Assembly (NCBI GenBank): GCA_036381125.1
Contig: DASVDK010000315.1
Location: 1-19,090, forward strand
Direction of reading: 5' to 3'
Length of the DNA stretch: 19,090 nt
DNA from: DASVDK01 sp036381125 [NCBI: Thermodesulfobacteriota bacterium]
GTDB taxonomy: Bacteria; DASVDK01
Shown: in pieces, positions 6,777 to 17,615 of the stretch
Layout: every line of letters starts with the position of its first letter
Position numbering within the stretch: the stretch's first letter is position 1
Position numbers and translations under genes: made by a program
The notes under the pieces: model-generated
Told to the model about the DNA's origin: nothing
The model's input: only the letters and a program-made list of their open reading frames with translations
Databases searched by the model: none

Positions 6777-7703
6777 TCAATCGCCCTGCAGCACCGCCCG
6801 CAGAACGAAGAGGAGGTTCGCCGGCCGCTCCGCGAGCCGCCGCATGAAGTAGCCGTACCACGACTTGCCGAAGGGGACGAGGACCCGGACGCGGTAGCCC
6901 GCAGCGAGGAGCCGGTCGCGAAGGTCGGCGCCGATCCCGTAGAGGAGCTGGAACTCGAAGCGGTCGCGCGGCAGCCTGAGGCGCGCCGCCTCGGCCTCGG
7001 CGTGCGCCACCATGTGGGGGTCGTGCGTCGCCACGGCGCAGACCCCCCGCGCGCCGCGAGCCAGGGCGCTGAAGTGCTGCGTGATGAGCCTGAGGAAGGC
7101 CGCGTCGACGTCGCGCTTCTTCGGGTACGCGATGTCCGGCGGCTCCCGGTAGGCGCCCTTGACGAGGCGCACGTTGGCGCCCGACTGGATCAGGCGGTCG
7201 AGGTCGCGCTCGCTCCGGTAGAGGTACGCCTGAATGACCACGCCGACGTTGTCGAACTCCCGCGCGAGCGCCTCGTGAAGGGCGAGCGTCCGGTCCGTGT
7301 ACGCGGAGCCCTCCATGTCGATGCGGACGAAGAGGCCGCCCGCCCGCGCCTCCTCGAGGATCGCCCGCGCGTTCCCGCTGGCCACGGCGTCGCCGAGGTC
7401 GAGGCCGAGCTGCGTGAGCTTGACGGAGAGGCTCGGCGCGAGGCCGTCGGCCAGCGCCTCGCGGACGGTGCGGCGATAGACCTCCGCGGCCGCGCCGGCC
7501 GCCTCGGCCGTGGTGACGTTCTCGCCGAGGTAGGTCAGCGCCGCCGCGCACCCGGGCGGCAGCGCGCGGGCGGCGGCGAGAGCGTCCGGGACGTCGGCTC
7601 CGGCGACGAAGCGGCGGACCGCCCCTCGGGTAAGACCCGAGCGCTCGAGACTCGCGCCGATCGCCGGACGACGCGAGAGCGCGAGGAGGACCTGACGGAG
7701 CAT
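6777..7703 (-). CDS. Proline dehydrogenase, monofunctional (FAD)
   Basis: Oxidises L-proline to 1-pyrroline-5-carboxylate with FAD as cofactor, passing electrons to the respiratory quinone pool. At 308 residues it is the short, stand-alone type rather than the PutA fusion; the P5C dehydrogenase partner is not in this window. The TIM-barrel signature is complete: LGENV (59-63), SVKLTQLG (93-100), RIDMEGSAYT (127-136), QAYLYR (158-163), RLVKGAYREP (179-188), ATHD (225-228), FQLLYG (251-256) and VPFGKSWYGYFMRRLAERP (276-294), the last holding the substrate-binding arginine pair. No targeting signal is seen. The start is ATG 7703, with TACCCT eight bases upstream and no Shine-Dalgarno. Gene symbols vary (putA, pruA, fadM), so none is given. 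Confidence 0.93.
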   Translation of the reverse strand: MLRQVLLALSRRPAIGASLERSGLTRGAVRRFVAGADVPDALAAARALPPGCAAALTYLGENVTTAEAAGAAAEVYRRTVREALADGLAPSLSVKLTQLGLDLGDAVASGNARAILEEARAGGLFVRIDMEGSAYTDRTLALHEALAREFDNVGVVIQAYLYRSERDLDRLIQSGANVRLVKGAYREPPDIAYPKKRDVDAAFLRLITQHFSALARGARGVCAVATHDPHMVAHAEAEAARLRLPRDRFEFQLLYGIGADLRDRLLAAGYRVRVLVPFGKSWYGYFMRRLAERPANLLFVLRAVLQGD

Positions 7704-7711
7704 GGCCGGTC

Positions 7712-7717
7712 AGGGTA
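7712..7717 (-). promoter_or_regulatory. Predicted -10 element of the proline dehydrogenase gene
   Basis: TACCCT on the minus strand, preceded by GC, lies eight bases before the ATG at 7703. No convincing -35 box is visible. The position fits a leaderless or nearly leaderless transcript. Confidence 0.35.
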
Positions 7718-7750
7718 GCGCGCGCCGACTGCCCGAACCAGCCGCCGACG

Positions 7751-7933
7751 CTAGGCGTGAGGGTCGCGGGCCAGGCGCCGCAGGCGCTGCTTCTCGGCCG
7801 CGCGGTCCTTGCGCTTCGGCTTCGGCGTGATCACCTGCTCGGGCCTCGGCGGCAAGGGGAGCCGCCCCAGGCTCGCGAGCACCCCCACCGCCCGAGCCGC
7901 CCGGCGCTGCCGCCTCGACTTCCGCCTGGCCAT
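7751..7933 (-). CDS. Small highly basic hypothetical protein, 60 aa
   Basis: Begins MARRKSRRQRRAARA and ends with a second Lys/Arg-rich stretch (PKPKRKDRAAEKQRLRRL), the two joined by a hydrophobic-proline segment LASLGRLPLPPRP. About a third of the residues are Arg or Lys, so a nucleic-acid or ribosome contact is conceivable, but I do not recognise a family. The start is supported by GGAGGTG five bases upstream, one of the best Shine-Dalgarno sequences in the window. A longer frame to 8017 exists but would have to ignore that site. It is upstream of, and on the same strand as, proline dehydrogenase (gap 47 bases), and is divergent from the DUF488 gene. Confidence 0.5.
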   Translation of the reverse strand: MARRKSRRQRRAARAVGVLASLGRLPLPPRPEQVITPKPKRKDRAAEKQRLRRLARDPHA

Positions 7934-8012
7934 CGCCACCTCCACCACCGGCTCGCGCACGCGTCCGTTCCGCTCGTCGGCGCGCCGTGCGGCGCCGCCG
8001 CCCCGCCCCCGG

Positions 8013-8018
8013 TACACT
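8013..8018 (+). promoter_or_regulatory. Predicted -10 element of the DUF488 gene
   Basis: TACACT lies seven bases before the GTG start at 8026. The upstream 30 bases are almost pure GC without a recognisable -35 box. The spacing places the transcription start at the GTG. Confidence 0.35.
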
Positions 8019-8025
8019 AGCGCGC

Positions 8026-8568
8026 GTGGACCGCCTTCCGCCGCTCCTGACGATCGGGCACTCCACGAGGCCGCTCCCCGGGCTCATCGCCCTCCTCGCG
8101 CGCCACGGCGTCCGATCGCTCGCCGACGTGCGCGCCTTTCCAGGCTCGCGGGCGAACCCGCAGTACCGGCGCGAGAGCCTCGAGCCGGCCCTCGCCGCGG
8201 CCGGAATCCGCTACGAGTGGATCCCGGCCCTCGGCGGCCGCCGCCCGCGTCCGCCCGGGCCTCCGCGCTTGGGCGGCTGGAGCGAACCGGGCTTCCAGGG
8301 CTACGAGGCGCACATGTCGACCGACGAGTTCGCGAGCGGACTCGCCCGCCTCCTCGCCCTCGCCCGCGAGACCGCGCCGGATCGGACGGCGTTCATGTGC
8401 AGCGAGGCCAGGTGGTGGAGCTGTCACCGCGCGATGATCGCCGACGCGCTGGCCGCCCGCGGCCTCGCGGTGCGGCACATCATGGACGCCGACCTCGTCG
8501 CGCATCCCCTCGACGCACGGCGCGACCGCTACGCACCGGGGACCTTGCCCGCGCCCGGCGGGCGCTAG
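8026..8568 (+). CDS. DUF488 family protein
   Basis: Conserved protein of unknown biochemical function, 180 residues from GTG 8026. Family hallmarks are clear: [10 protein letters not shown] at 7-16, [13 protein letters not shown] at 34-46, and the cysteine/histidine motif C125-S-E-ARWW-S-C133-H-R at 125-135. The TIGHSTR segment normally lies within about ten residues of the N-terminus, which favours GTG 8026 over the upstream ATG 7987, whose extra 13 residues (RRRRPAPGTLAR) look like translated leader. No Shine-Dalgarno precedes the GTG, but a TACACT hexamer stands seven bases upstream. The stop codon TAG is part of the presumed -10 hexamer of the next gene. A nucleic-acid-related role has been suggested for related proteins; I make no functional claim. 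Confidence 0.85.
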   Translation: MDRLPPLLTIGHSTRPLPGLIALLARHGVRSLADVRAFPGSRANPQYRRESLEPALAAAGIRYEWIPALGGRRPRPPGPPRLGGWSEPGFQGYEAHMSTDEFASGLARLLALARETAPDRTAFMCSEARWWSCHRAMIADALAARGLAVRHIMDADLVAHPLDARRDRYAPGTLPAPGGR

Positions 8569-8571
8569 AAT
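8566..8571 (+). promoter_or_regulatory. Predicted -10 element of the acyl-CoA carboxylase unit
   Basis: TAGAAT (five of six matches to TATAAT), with a weak TTGCCC at 8545-8550, 15 bases upstream. Its first three bases are the stop codon of the DUF488 gene. The ATG of mccB follows after seven bases (CCCGGTC), so a leaderless mRNA is predicted. Confidence 0.45.
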
Positions 8572-8578
8572 CCCGGTC

Positions 8579-10186
8579 ATGCGCCGTCTCGAGTCGCGCG
8601 TGTCGACGCGCTCCGCCGAGTTCGAGGCCAACCGCCGGCACAACGAGGCGCTGGCGGCGCAGTTGCGCGAGCGGCTCGCCCGCGTCCGGATGGGCGGGGG
8701 GCCCGAGGCGCGCGCCCGGCACGCGGCGCGCGGCAAGCTCCTCGTGCGCGAGCGCATCGACCGGCTGCTCGATCCGGGCACGCCGTTCCTCGAGCTGTCG
8801 CCGCTGGCCGCGCACGACCTCTACGGCGGCGAGGCGCCCGGCGCCGGGCTCGTGACCGGCATCGGGGTGGTGCACGGGCGCGAGGTGGTGATCGTCGCCA
8901 ACGACGCCACGGTCAAGGGCGGCACGTACTACCCGCTGACCGTCAAGAAGCACCTGCGCGCGCAGGAGATCGCCCTCGAGAACCGGCTGCCGTGCATCTA
9001 CCTGGTCGACTCGGGCGGCGCGTTCCTGCCGCTGCAGGCCGAGGTCTTCCCCGACCGGGACCACTTCGGCCGCATCTTCTACAACCAGGCCCGCATGAGC
9101 GCCGAGGGCATCCCCCAGCTCGCCGCGGTCATGGGCTCCTGCACGGCCGGGGGGGCCTACGTGCCGGCGATGTGCGACGAGACGGTGATCGTGCGCGGCA
9201 CCGGAACGATCTTCCTCGGCGGCCCGCCGCTGGTCAAGGCGGCCACCGGCGAGGAGGTGACGCCCGAAGAGCTGGGGGGCGGCCTCGTCCACACGGAGAA
9301 GTCGGGGGTCGCCGACTACCTGGCCGACGACGACGCCCACGCGCTCGGCCTGCTGCGCGACATCGTCGCGCACCTCGGCGCGCCGACGCGCCGCGCCGCC
9401 GACGCGGCCGCGCCCGAGCCGCCCGCCTACGACCCGCGCGAGCTGTACGGCATCCTGCCCGCCGACCCCCGGACGCCCTACGAGGTCCGCGAGGTGATCG
9501 CCCGCCTCGTCGACGGCAGCCGCTTCCACGAGTTCAAGCCGCGCTACGGGCCGACGCTCGTCACCGGCTTCGCCCGGCTGCACGGCTACCTGGTGGGGCT
9601 CCTCGCCAACAACGGCGTCCTCTTTTCCGAGGCGGCGCTCAAGGCGACGCACTTCATCCAGCTCTGCAACGCCCGGGGCGTGCCGCTCGTCTTCCTGCAG
9701 AACATCACCGGCTTCATGGTGGGTCGGCAGTACGAGCAGGGCGGCATCGCCAAGGACGGGGCCAAGATGGTGAACGCCGTGGCCACCTCGGTCGTGCCGA
9801 AGTTCACGGTGATCATCGGCGGCTCCCACGGCGCGGGCAACTACGGCATGTGCGGCCGCGCCTTCCAGCCCCGCCTGCTCTTCATGTGGCCGCAGGGCCG
9901 CATCTCGGTCATGGGGGGCGAGCAGGCGGCGCTCACCCTCCTGCAGGTCAAGCTCGACCAGCTCAGGGCGCGCGGCGAGGCGCTCGACGCCGACCAGCAG
10001 GCGGCCTTCATGGCGCCGATTCGCGAGACGTACGAGCGCGAGGGCTCGCCCTACTTCTCGACGGCGCGACTCTGGGACGACGGCGTGCTCGACCCGCTCG
10101 AGACGCGCGACGCGCTGGGGCTCGGCCTGGCCGCCTCCCTCCACGCCCCGATCGGCACCCCGGCCTACGGGGTCTTCCGGATGTAG
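8579..10186 (+). CDS. mccB: Acyl-CoA carboxylase carboxyltransferase subunit, methylcrotonyl-CoA type
   Basis: Transfers the carboxyl group from carboxybiotin to an acyl-CoA, most likely 3-methylcrotonyl-CoA in leucine catabolism. The 535 residues match the full length of MCC beta. Distinctive stretches are [21 protein letters not shown] near 48, [20 protein letters not shown] near 105, [20 protein letters not shown] near 143, [13 protein letters not shown] near 185 (first oxyanion loop) and [16 protein letters not shown] near 414 (second loop). The C-terminus [19 protein letters not shown] is also MCC-like. Geranyl-CoA carboxylase beta is the main alternative because the two share nearly all of these motifs. 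Propionyl-CoA and acetyl-CoA types are less likely. It heads a three-gene unit with the biotin carboxylase and carrier genes. No acyl-CoA dehydrogenase or hydratase of the leucine pathway is adjacent. Confidence 0.88.
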   Translation: MRRLESRVSTRSAEFEANRRHNEALAAQLRERLARVRMGGGPEARARHAARGKLLVRERIDRLLDPGTPFLELSPLAAHDLYGGEAPGAGLVTGIGVVHGREVVIVANDATVKGGTYYPLTVKKHLRAQEIALENRLPCIYLVDSGGAFLPLQAEVFPDRDHFGRIFYNQARMSAEGIPQLAAVMGSCTAGGAYVPAMCDETVIVRGTGTIFLGGPPLVKAATGEEVTPEELGGGLVHTEKSGVADYLADDDAHALGLLRDIVAHLGAPTRRAADAAAPEPPAYDPRELYGILPADPRTPYEVREVIARLVDGSRFHEFKPRYGPTLVTGFARLHGYLVGLLANNGVLFSEAALKATHFIQLCNARGVPLVFLQNITGFMVGRQYEQGGIAKDGAKMVNAVATSVVPKFTVIIGGSHGAGNYGMCGRAFQPRLLFMWPQGRISVMGGEQAALTLLQVKLDQLRARGEALDADQQAAFMAPIRETYEREGSPYFSTARLWDDGVLDPLETRDALGLGLAASLHAPIGTPAYGVFRM

Positions 10187-10196
10187 GAGGCACGAG

Positions 10197-11669
10197 ATGC
10201 GCCGGGTGCTCATGGCCAATCGCGGCGAGATCGCCGTGCGGGTGATCCGCGCCTGCCGGCTCCTGGGGCTCGAGAGCGTGGCCGTCTACGCGGAGGGCGA
10301 CCGCGAGGCGCCGCACGTGGGGCTGGCCGACCGCGCCGTGGCGCTCGGCGGCGCCACGCCCGCCGAGTCGTACCTGGCCGTCGAGGCGCTCCTCGCGGCG
10401 GCGCGGGCGAGCGGCGCCGACGCGGTGCACCCCGGCTACGGCTTCCTCGCCGAGCGGGCCGACTTCGCGGCGGCGGTCGAGGGGGCGGGGCTCGTCTTCG
10501 TGGGGCCGACGGCCGAGGTGATGGCCGCGCTGGGCGACAAGGTGGCGGCGCGGCGGCTGGCCGCGCGGGTCGGCGTCCCGGTGCTGCCGGGGGTGGAGCT
10601 GGCCGAGGGCGCGGCGCCGCCCGCGGCGGGGCTCGACTACCCGCTCGTCGTCAAGGCGGCGGCCGGCGGTGGCGGGCGCGGCCTGCGGCGGGTCGAGCGG
10701 CCGGCCGACCTCGCGCCCGCGCTCGAGGGGGCGCGGCGCGAGGCGCTGGCCGCCTTCGGCGACGGGACCGTCTACCTCGAGCGCTGGCTGCCGCGGGCGC
10801 GCCACGTCGAGGTCCAGGTGCTCGGCGACGGGCGGGGCGGGCTCGTCCATCTCGGCGAGCGGGAGTGCTCGATCCAGCGCCGGCACCAGAAGCTCCTCGA
10901 GGAGAGCCCTTCGCCGGCGGTCTCCCCCGCCCTGCGGCGGCAGCTCACCGAGGCGGCGCTGGTTCTGGCGCGGGCCGTCGGCTACCGCAGCGCCGGCACG
11001 GTCGAGTTCCTCCTCGACGACGCCGGGCGCTTCTACTTCCTCGAGGTCAACACCCGCCTGCAGGTCGAGCACCCGGTCACCGAGTGGGTGACCGGCCTCG
11101 ACCTGGTGGCGCTGCAACTGCGCCTCGCGGCTGGCGAGGCGCTGCCGCTCGCGCAGCGCGACGTGTCGCTCGCCGGGCACGCCATCGAGTGCCGCCTGGT
11201 GGCCGAGGACCCGGCCGCGGGGTTCCTGCCGGCGACCGGCCGGGTGCGCGCCCTCGAGTGGCCCACCGGCCCGGGCGTGCGGGTCGATGCCGGCATCGCG
11301 CCCGGCAGCGTCGTCGGGAGCGAGTACGACTCGCTCCTCGCCAAGGTCTCCACCTGGGGCGAGACGCGCGAGGCGGCGCGCCGGCGGATGGTGGAGGCGC
11401 TGCGCGCCACGACGCTGCTCGGCGTGGCGACGGTGCGCGACCTGCACCTGGCGCTCCTGGAGGACCCGGCCTTCGTGGCGGGCGAGACGCACATCCGGTT
11501 CCTCGACGACCGCTACGCCGCCTGGCGCCCCCCGGCGCCGGCCGGCCGGCCGGCGCTCCTGGCCGCCGCGGCGCTCGCCCGCGCGGCCGCGCCGCGAGCC
11601 GCCGTGCCGGGCGCGGCCCCGTCGCCCTGGCAGACCCTCGGGCCCTTCCGGCTGGGCGAGGGGCGCTGA
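10197..11669 (+). CDS. Biotin carboxylase subunit (compact, no carrier domain)
   Basis: ATP-dependent carboxylation of biotin on the carrier protein, using bicarbonate. The 490 residues cover the biotin carboxylase domain only. Visible are the N-terminal LMANRGEIAVRVIRAC, HPGYGFLAERADF near 82, Lys153 followed by the glycine loop GGGGRG (157-162) of the ATP-grasp fold, HVEVQVLGD near 205, and E283-VNTR287-LQVEHPVTE with the catalytic Arg287. Related methylcrotonyl-CoA carboxylase alpha subunits are about 650 residues and carry the biotin domain at their C-terminus. Here the frame ends soon after the carboxylase domain, in an Ala/Pro-rich tail (about 440-480), and the carrier is a separate gene three bases on. 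AGGAGG (10185-10190), six bases before the ATG and overlapping the mccB stop, makes the start secure. Call it accC- or mccA-like. Confidence 0.9.
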   Translation: MRRVLMANRGEIAVRVIRACRLLGLESVAVYAEGDREAPHVGLADRAVALGGATPAESYLAVEALLAAARASGADAVHPGYGFLAERADFAAAVEGAGLVFVGPTAEVMAALGDKVAARRLAARVGVPVLPGVELAEGAAPPAAGLDYPLVVKAAAGGGGRGLRRVERPADLAPALEGARREALAAFGDGTVYLERWLPRARHVEVQVLGDGRGGLVHLGERECSIQRRHQKLLEESPSPAVSPALRRQLTEAALVLARAVGYRSAGTVEFLLDDAGRFYFLEVNTRLQVEHPVTEWVTGLDLVALQLRLAAGEALPLAQRDVSLAGHAIECRLVAEDPAAGFLPATGRVRALEWPTGPGVRVDAGIAPGSVVGSEYDSLLAKVSTWGETREAARRRMVEALRATTLLGVATVRDLHLALLEDPAFVAGETHIRFLDDRYAAWRPPAPAGRPALLAAAALARAAAPRAAVPGAAPSPWQTLGPFRLGEGR

Positions 11670-11672
11670 GCC

Positions 11673-12188
11673 ATGCGGCTCTACTTCCGGCTCGGCGAGG
11701 CGCGCCACGCGGTCGACCTCGCGCGCGAGGCCGACGGCCGGTGGCGGGTCGAGACGGGCGACGTCCGCCTCGCCGGCACCGTCGACGGCGCGACGCCCGG
11801 CGAGGTGCGGCTCGAGATCGACGGGCGGGTCGTGCGCGCGGTGGTGGCGCGCGACGGCGGCCGCTGGTGGGTCGCCGTGGGGGGCGAGATCGCGGTGCTC
11901 GAGGAGGCCGAGGAGGCCGACGCCCCCGGAAGCCGCGCGCACACGGCCGGCGAGGTCGTCGCCCCCATCCCCGGCCGCGTGGTGAGGGTGCTCGCGGCCG
12001 AGGGGGAGCCGGTCGAGGCGGGGCAGGTGCTCGTGACGGTCGAGGCGATGAAGACCGAGAACGCCGTGCGGGCCGAGGGCGCGGGCCGCGTCGCGCGCGT
12101 CCTCGTCGCCCCGGGCGACCGCGTCGAGCCGGGGCAGCCCCTGATGGCGCTCGACCCGGGGGAGCCGGCAGGCCCGGACGGGACCTGA
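11673..12188 (+). CDS. Biotin carboxyl carrier protein of the acyl-CoA carboxylase
   Basis: Carries the biotin that shuttles CO2 between the biotin carboxylase and MccB. The 171 residues have a C-terminal biotinyl domain (about 92-165) with VEAMKTEN, so Lys127 in A-M-K is the biotinylation site, flanked by APIPGRVV and GDRVEPGQPL as in other carriers. Residues 1-80 are strand-rich and correspond in position to the part between carboxylase and carrier (BT-like region) in one-chain alpha subunits. They probably dock the carrier to the complex. The gene starts three bases after the biotin carboxylase stop, with GAGGGG nine bases before the ATG. It is the last gene of the mccB unit and its stop lies only 15 bases from the convergent treS stop. 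Confidence 0.9.
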   Translation: MRLYFRLGEARHAVDLAREADGRWRVETGDVRLAGTVDGATPGEVRLEIDGRVVRAVVARDGGRWWVAVGGEIAVLEEAEEADAPGSRAHTAGEVVAPIPGRVVRVLAAEGEPVEAGQVLVTVEAMKTENAVRAEGAGRVARVLVAPGDRVEPGQPLMALDPGEPAGPDGT

Positions 12189-12203
12189 CGGCCGAGCGCC
12201 CGC

Positions 12204-15200
12204 TCAGCGCCCCTCGAGCAGGTCGCGGATGCCGAGGAGCGGCAGCCACACCCACGCCGGGCGGTTGTTCAGCTCGTAGCCGACCTCGTAGACCGCCTTC
12301 TCGAGCAGGAAGGCGTTCAGCATGATCGCCATCTGCTCCCGGTCCTCGGGGACGAACGACTGGCCGCGCGACGCGGCCAGGTAGGCCCGCAGGAAGGTGG
12401 CCGACACGTACCGGTACCAGAGCATCGCGTAGGGCTCGAGCCTCGCGCGGTCCTCCGGCCTCACCACGGCCGGGCTGCGCAGCGACGTGTAGGCCGCGTA
12501 GTGGAAGGAGCGGAGCATCCCGGCGACGTCCCGGAAGGGCGACCGCTTGAGGCGGCGCTCCGAGAGCGGGCGCGCCGGCTCGCCCTCGAAGTCGATGACG
12601 ACGAAGTCGCTCCCGGTGAAGAGCACCTGGCCGAGGTGGTAGTCGCCGTGGATGCGGATCTTCGCGGCGTTGATCTTGCGTCGGAGGATCTGCCGGAAGC
12701 TCTCCCGGACCTCCTTCTCGACCAGCAGGACGACCTCGGCGAGCGCCCGCGTCTCCTCGTCCTCCAGGCTCCGGAGCCGCCGGCGCAGCAGCGCGAAGAC
12801 CTGACGCGCATGGCTCTGCATCGTCTGGTAGATCGATCGCTGGTAGAGGACGCTGAACGGCTCCGGCGCGAAGCCCGTTCCCGCCTCGCCCGAGGCGAGC
12901 GCCGCGTGCATCTCGGCCGTGCGCTGGCCGAGAAGGGCCGCGCGTTCCAGGTAGACGACCCCGATCCCGGTGCGCGCGGAGTCGGGGATCTCCGCGTCGG
13001 CGAGATCGAGGACGGAGCCGGCCGGCAGCTCGGGCAACCCGTTGCCGGCCCCCGTCTGCGTGAGCGCCCGCTCGTAGTAGCGCTGCAGCTCGTCGAGCGT
13101 GTACCGCCACGCGTCGCCCTGGTTCGGGACGAAGCGCGACAGCACGGCGACCCCCACCGGCTCCTGCTCCGGCGCGCGATACTCGATCGACCCGGCGAAG
13201 GCCGGCGCGCCGGCGAATCCGGCCGACTCCGTCAGGAACCGGCCGATCTCGATGTCCGGGTTGAGCCCCTCGTCGAGCCGACGGTAGAGCTTCAGGATGA
13301 GCGCCTGGCCGTAGACGATCGCGGAGTTGCTCTGCTCGGCCCGCAGCACCTGCGAGGCCATGGCCGGCTCGTCGAGCGCCTCGACGGCCCGCCTGAGCGC
13401 CGCCGCCGGCGTGGCCGCCAGCGTCCCGGAGAAGCCGCGGATCCGGGTCCGCCGGGTCACCATCCCGAGCAGGCTCTTGCGGAACCGCTCGTCGTGGACG
13501 CCGTCGACGAGGAGGCCCGGCTCGCGCTCCACCGTCAGGCGGGCGATGGCGGCGCCGGGAGTCCCGGTCTCGACCGCGCGCGCGGCGTCGCCGCTCACCC
13601 AGGCGATCGGCAGGACGTAGACCTCGGGCAGGCCGACCGTGTACTCCACGTCGAGGAAGAGGAGCCTCGGCGCGCCGTCCCGGCCGACCGGAATGCTCTC
13701 GCGGATCGTGACCTGCGAGATCTCGCGCGCCTTGCCGCCGAACCACCGGCAGGTCGGCAGGAAGCGCGGCAGCACCTGCCGCTCGAGCCGCACGCGCGAC
13801 TCGCCCACCAGGACGCTCTCCCAGTTGCCCGCCACCACGAACTCCGGCAGGCTCGGCTGCACGACGACCGGGGCCCCCCTCGCCTCCTCCTTGAGGGCGA
13901 ACATATAGTAGCCGTACGAGCCGAGCGTGATGGGGGTCGGCCCCTCGCGCAGCGGGACGAAGCGGTTGTGACTGAAGACCTCCTCCGGCACGCGCCGCGC
14001 GTACGGCGAGAGGTCCAGCTCGGTGAGCTGCGGGTGCCGCGACAGGTTCACGACGACGAGGATCCGCTCGTCCCCGAGCTCCCGGACGAAGGCCAGGACC
14101 TTCGGGTTCTCGGGGTACAGGAACCGGATCGTCCCGCGCTGGAAGGCCGGGTGGCGCTTCCGGATGGCGATGAGCCGCCGCATCCACCAGAGGAGCGACG
14201 CGTGGTTGCGCTCCTGGTTCTCGACGTTGATCGCCTCGTAGTGGTACTCCGGGTCGATGATGACCGGCAGGTAGAGCCGCTGCGGGTTCGCGCGCGAGAA
14301 GCCGGCGTTCCGGTCGGCGCTCCACTGCATCGGCGTGCGGACGCCGTCCCGGTCGCCGAGGTAGTAGTTGTCGCCCATCCCGATCTCGTCGCCGTAGTAG
14401 ATGATGGGCGTCCCCGGCAGCGTGAAGAGCAGCACGTTCATCAGCTCGATCTTCCGCCGGTCGTTGTCCAGGAGCGGGGCGAGCCGCCGGCGGATGCCGA
14501 GGTTGATCCGGGCGTGCGGATCGCGCGCGTAGACCCGGTACATGTAGTCGCGCTCCTCGTCGGTGACCATCTCGAGCGTCAGCTCGTCGTGGTTGCGCAG
14601 GAAGAGCGCCCACTCGCAGGTCGACGGGATGGGCGGCGTCTGGTCGAGGATGTCGATGATGGGGAAGCGGTCCTCCATCTGCACGGCCATGAACATCCGC
14701 GGCATGAGCGGGAAGTGGAACGCCATGTGGCACATGTCGCCGGTGCCGAAGTAGGCCACGGCGTCCTCGGGCCACTGGTTGGCCTCGGCGAGGAGCATGC
14801 GGTCGCCGTACTTCGCGTCGATGTGCGCCCGCAGCTCGCGGAGGAACGCGTAGGTCTCCGGGAGGTTCTCGCAGTTGGTCCCTTCCCGCTCGAAGAGGTA
14901 CGGCACGGCGTCGAGCCGCAGGCCGTCGACCCCCATGTCGAGCCAGTAGTCCATCACCCGGAAGATCGCCCGCCTCACCTGCGGGCTGTCGAAGTTCAGG
15001 TCGGGCTGGTGCGAGTAGAACCGGTGCCAGTAGTAGGCCTTCGCGACCGGGTCGAACTCCCAGTTGGACGTCTCGAAGTCCTTGAAGATGATCCGGGCGT
15101 CGCGGTACCGGTCGGGCGAGTCGCTCCAGACGTAGAAGTCCCGGTGCGCCGAGCCCGGCCTGGCCCGGCGCGCGCGCTGGAACCAGACGTGCTGGTCCGA

Positions 15201-15526
15201 CGTGTGGTTGATGACCAGCTCGGTGATGACGCGGATGCCGCGGCGGTGCGCCTCCCTGAGGAACTCGCGGAAGTCTCGCAGCGACCCGTACTCGGGGTGG
15301 ACGTCGGTGTAGTCGGCGATGTCGTACCCGTCGTCCTTGAGCGGCGACGGGTAGAACGGCAGCAGCCAGAGCGCCGTGATGCCGAGCCCTTCGAGGTAGC
15401 CCAGCTTCTCCGTGAGCCCGCGGAAGTCCCCGATGCCGTCGCCGTTGGCATCGTGGAAGGTCTTCACGTGGGTCTGGTAGATGATCGCGTCCTTGTACCA
15501 GAGGGGATCGCCGGGCACCCGGTGCC

Positions 15527-15530
<4 letters not shown>
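12204..15530 (-). CDS. treS: Trehalose synthase (GH13) fused to maltokinase
   Basis: Bifunctional enzyme: the GH13 half interconverts trehalose and maltose, and the kinase half makes maltose-1-phosphate from maltose and ATP for GlgE. The product has 1108 residues from GTG 15530. Residues 1 to about 555 are TreS: YKDAIIYQTHVKTF, Asp207 nucleophile in GLRLDAVPY, Glu249 acid/base in LLAEANQWP, and His314-Asp315 in FLRNHDEL. Residues from about 560 are maltokinase (Mak/Pep2): LPRFLPTCRWFGGKAREI near the junction, His961-Gly-Asp963 in IRIHGDYHLGQ, and Asp980 in VIDFEGEP, the kinase catalytic and metal motifs. The GTG overlaps the glgE stop in a GTGA junction and has no Shine-Dalgarno, so translation is probably coupled to glgE. 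The fused form is well known in bacteria with the GlgE pathway. A start at the next GTG (residue 5) is possible. Confidence 0.93.
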
Positions 15531-17533
<2,003 letters not shown>

Positions 17534-17598
17534 TCTGCCCGCAGGGCGGCTGGGGTCCCACGCATAGGGCGAAGCCTAGCAAATGAGGCGGCGCGGCG

Positions 17599-17615
17599 GC
17601 GGTGCGCCGCACCGC
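17599..17615. repeat. Perfect 7-bp hairpin next to the tandem repeats
   Basis: GCGGTGC (17599-17605) and GCACCGC (17609-17615) with a three-base loop. It touches the first of three tandem 25-bp units, so here too the repeat has an adjacent hairpin, as at 766-825, though the hairpin sequence is different. Confidence 0.5.

Noticed and set aside
7987-8025. Upstream ATG start for the DUF488 gene
   Set aside because: It adds 13 Arg/Pro-rich residues ahead of a motif that is normally N-terminal and would overlap the predicted -10 box.
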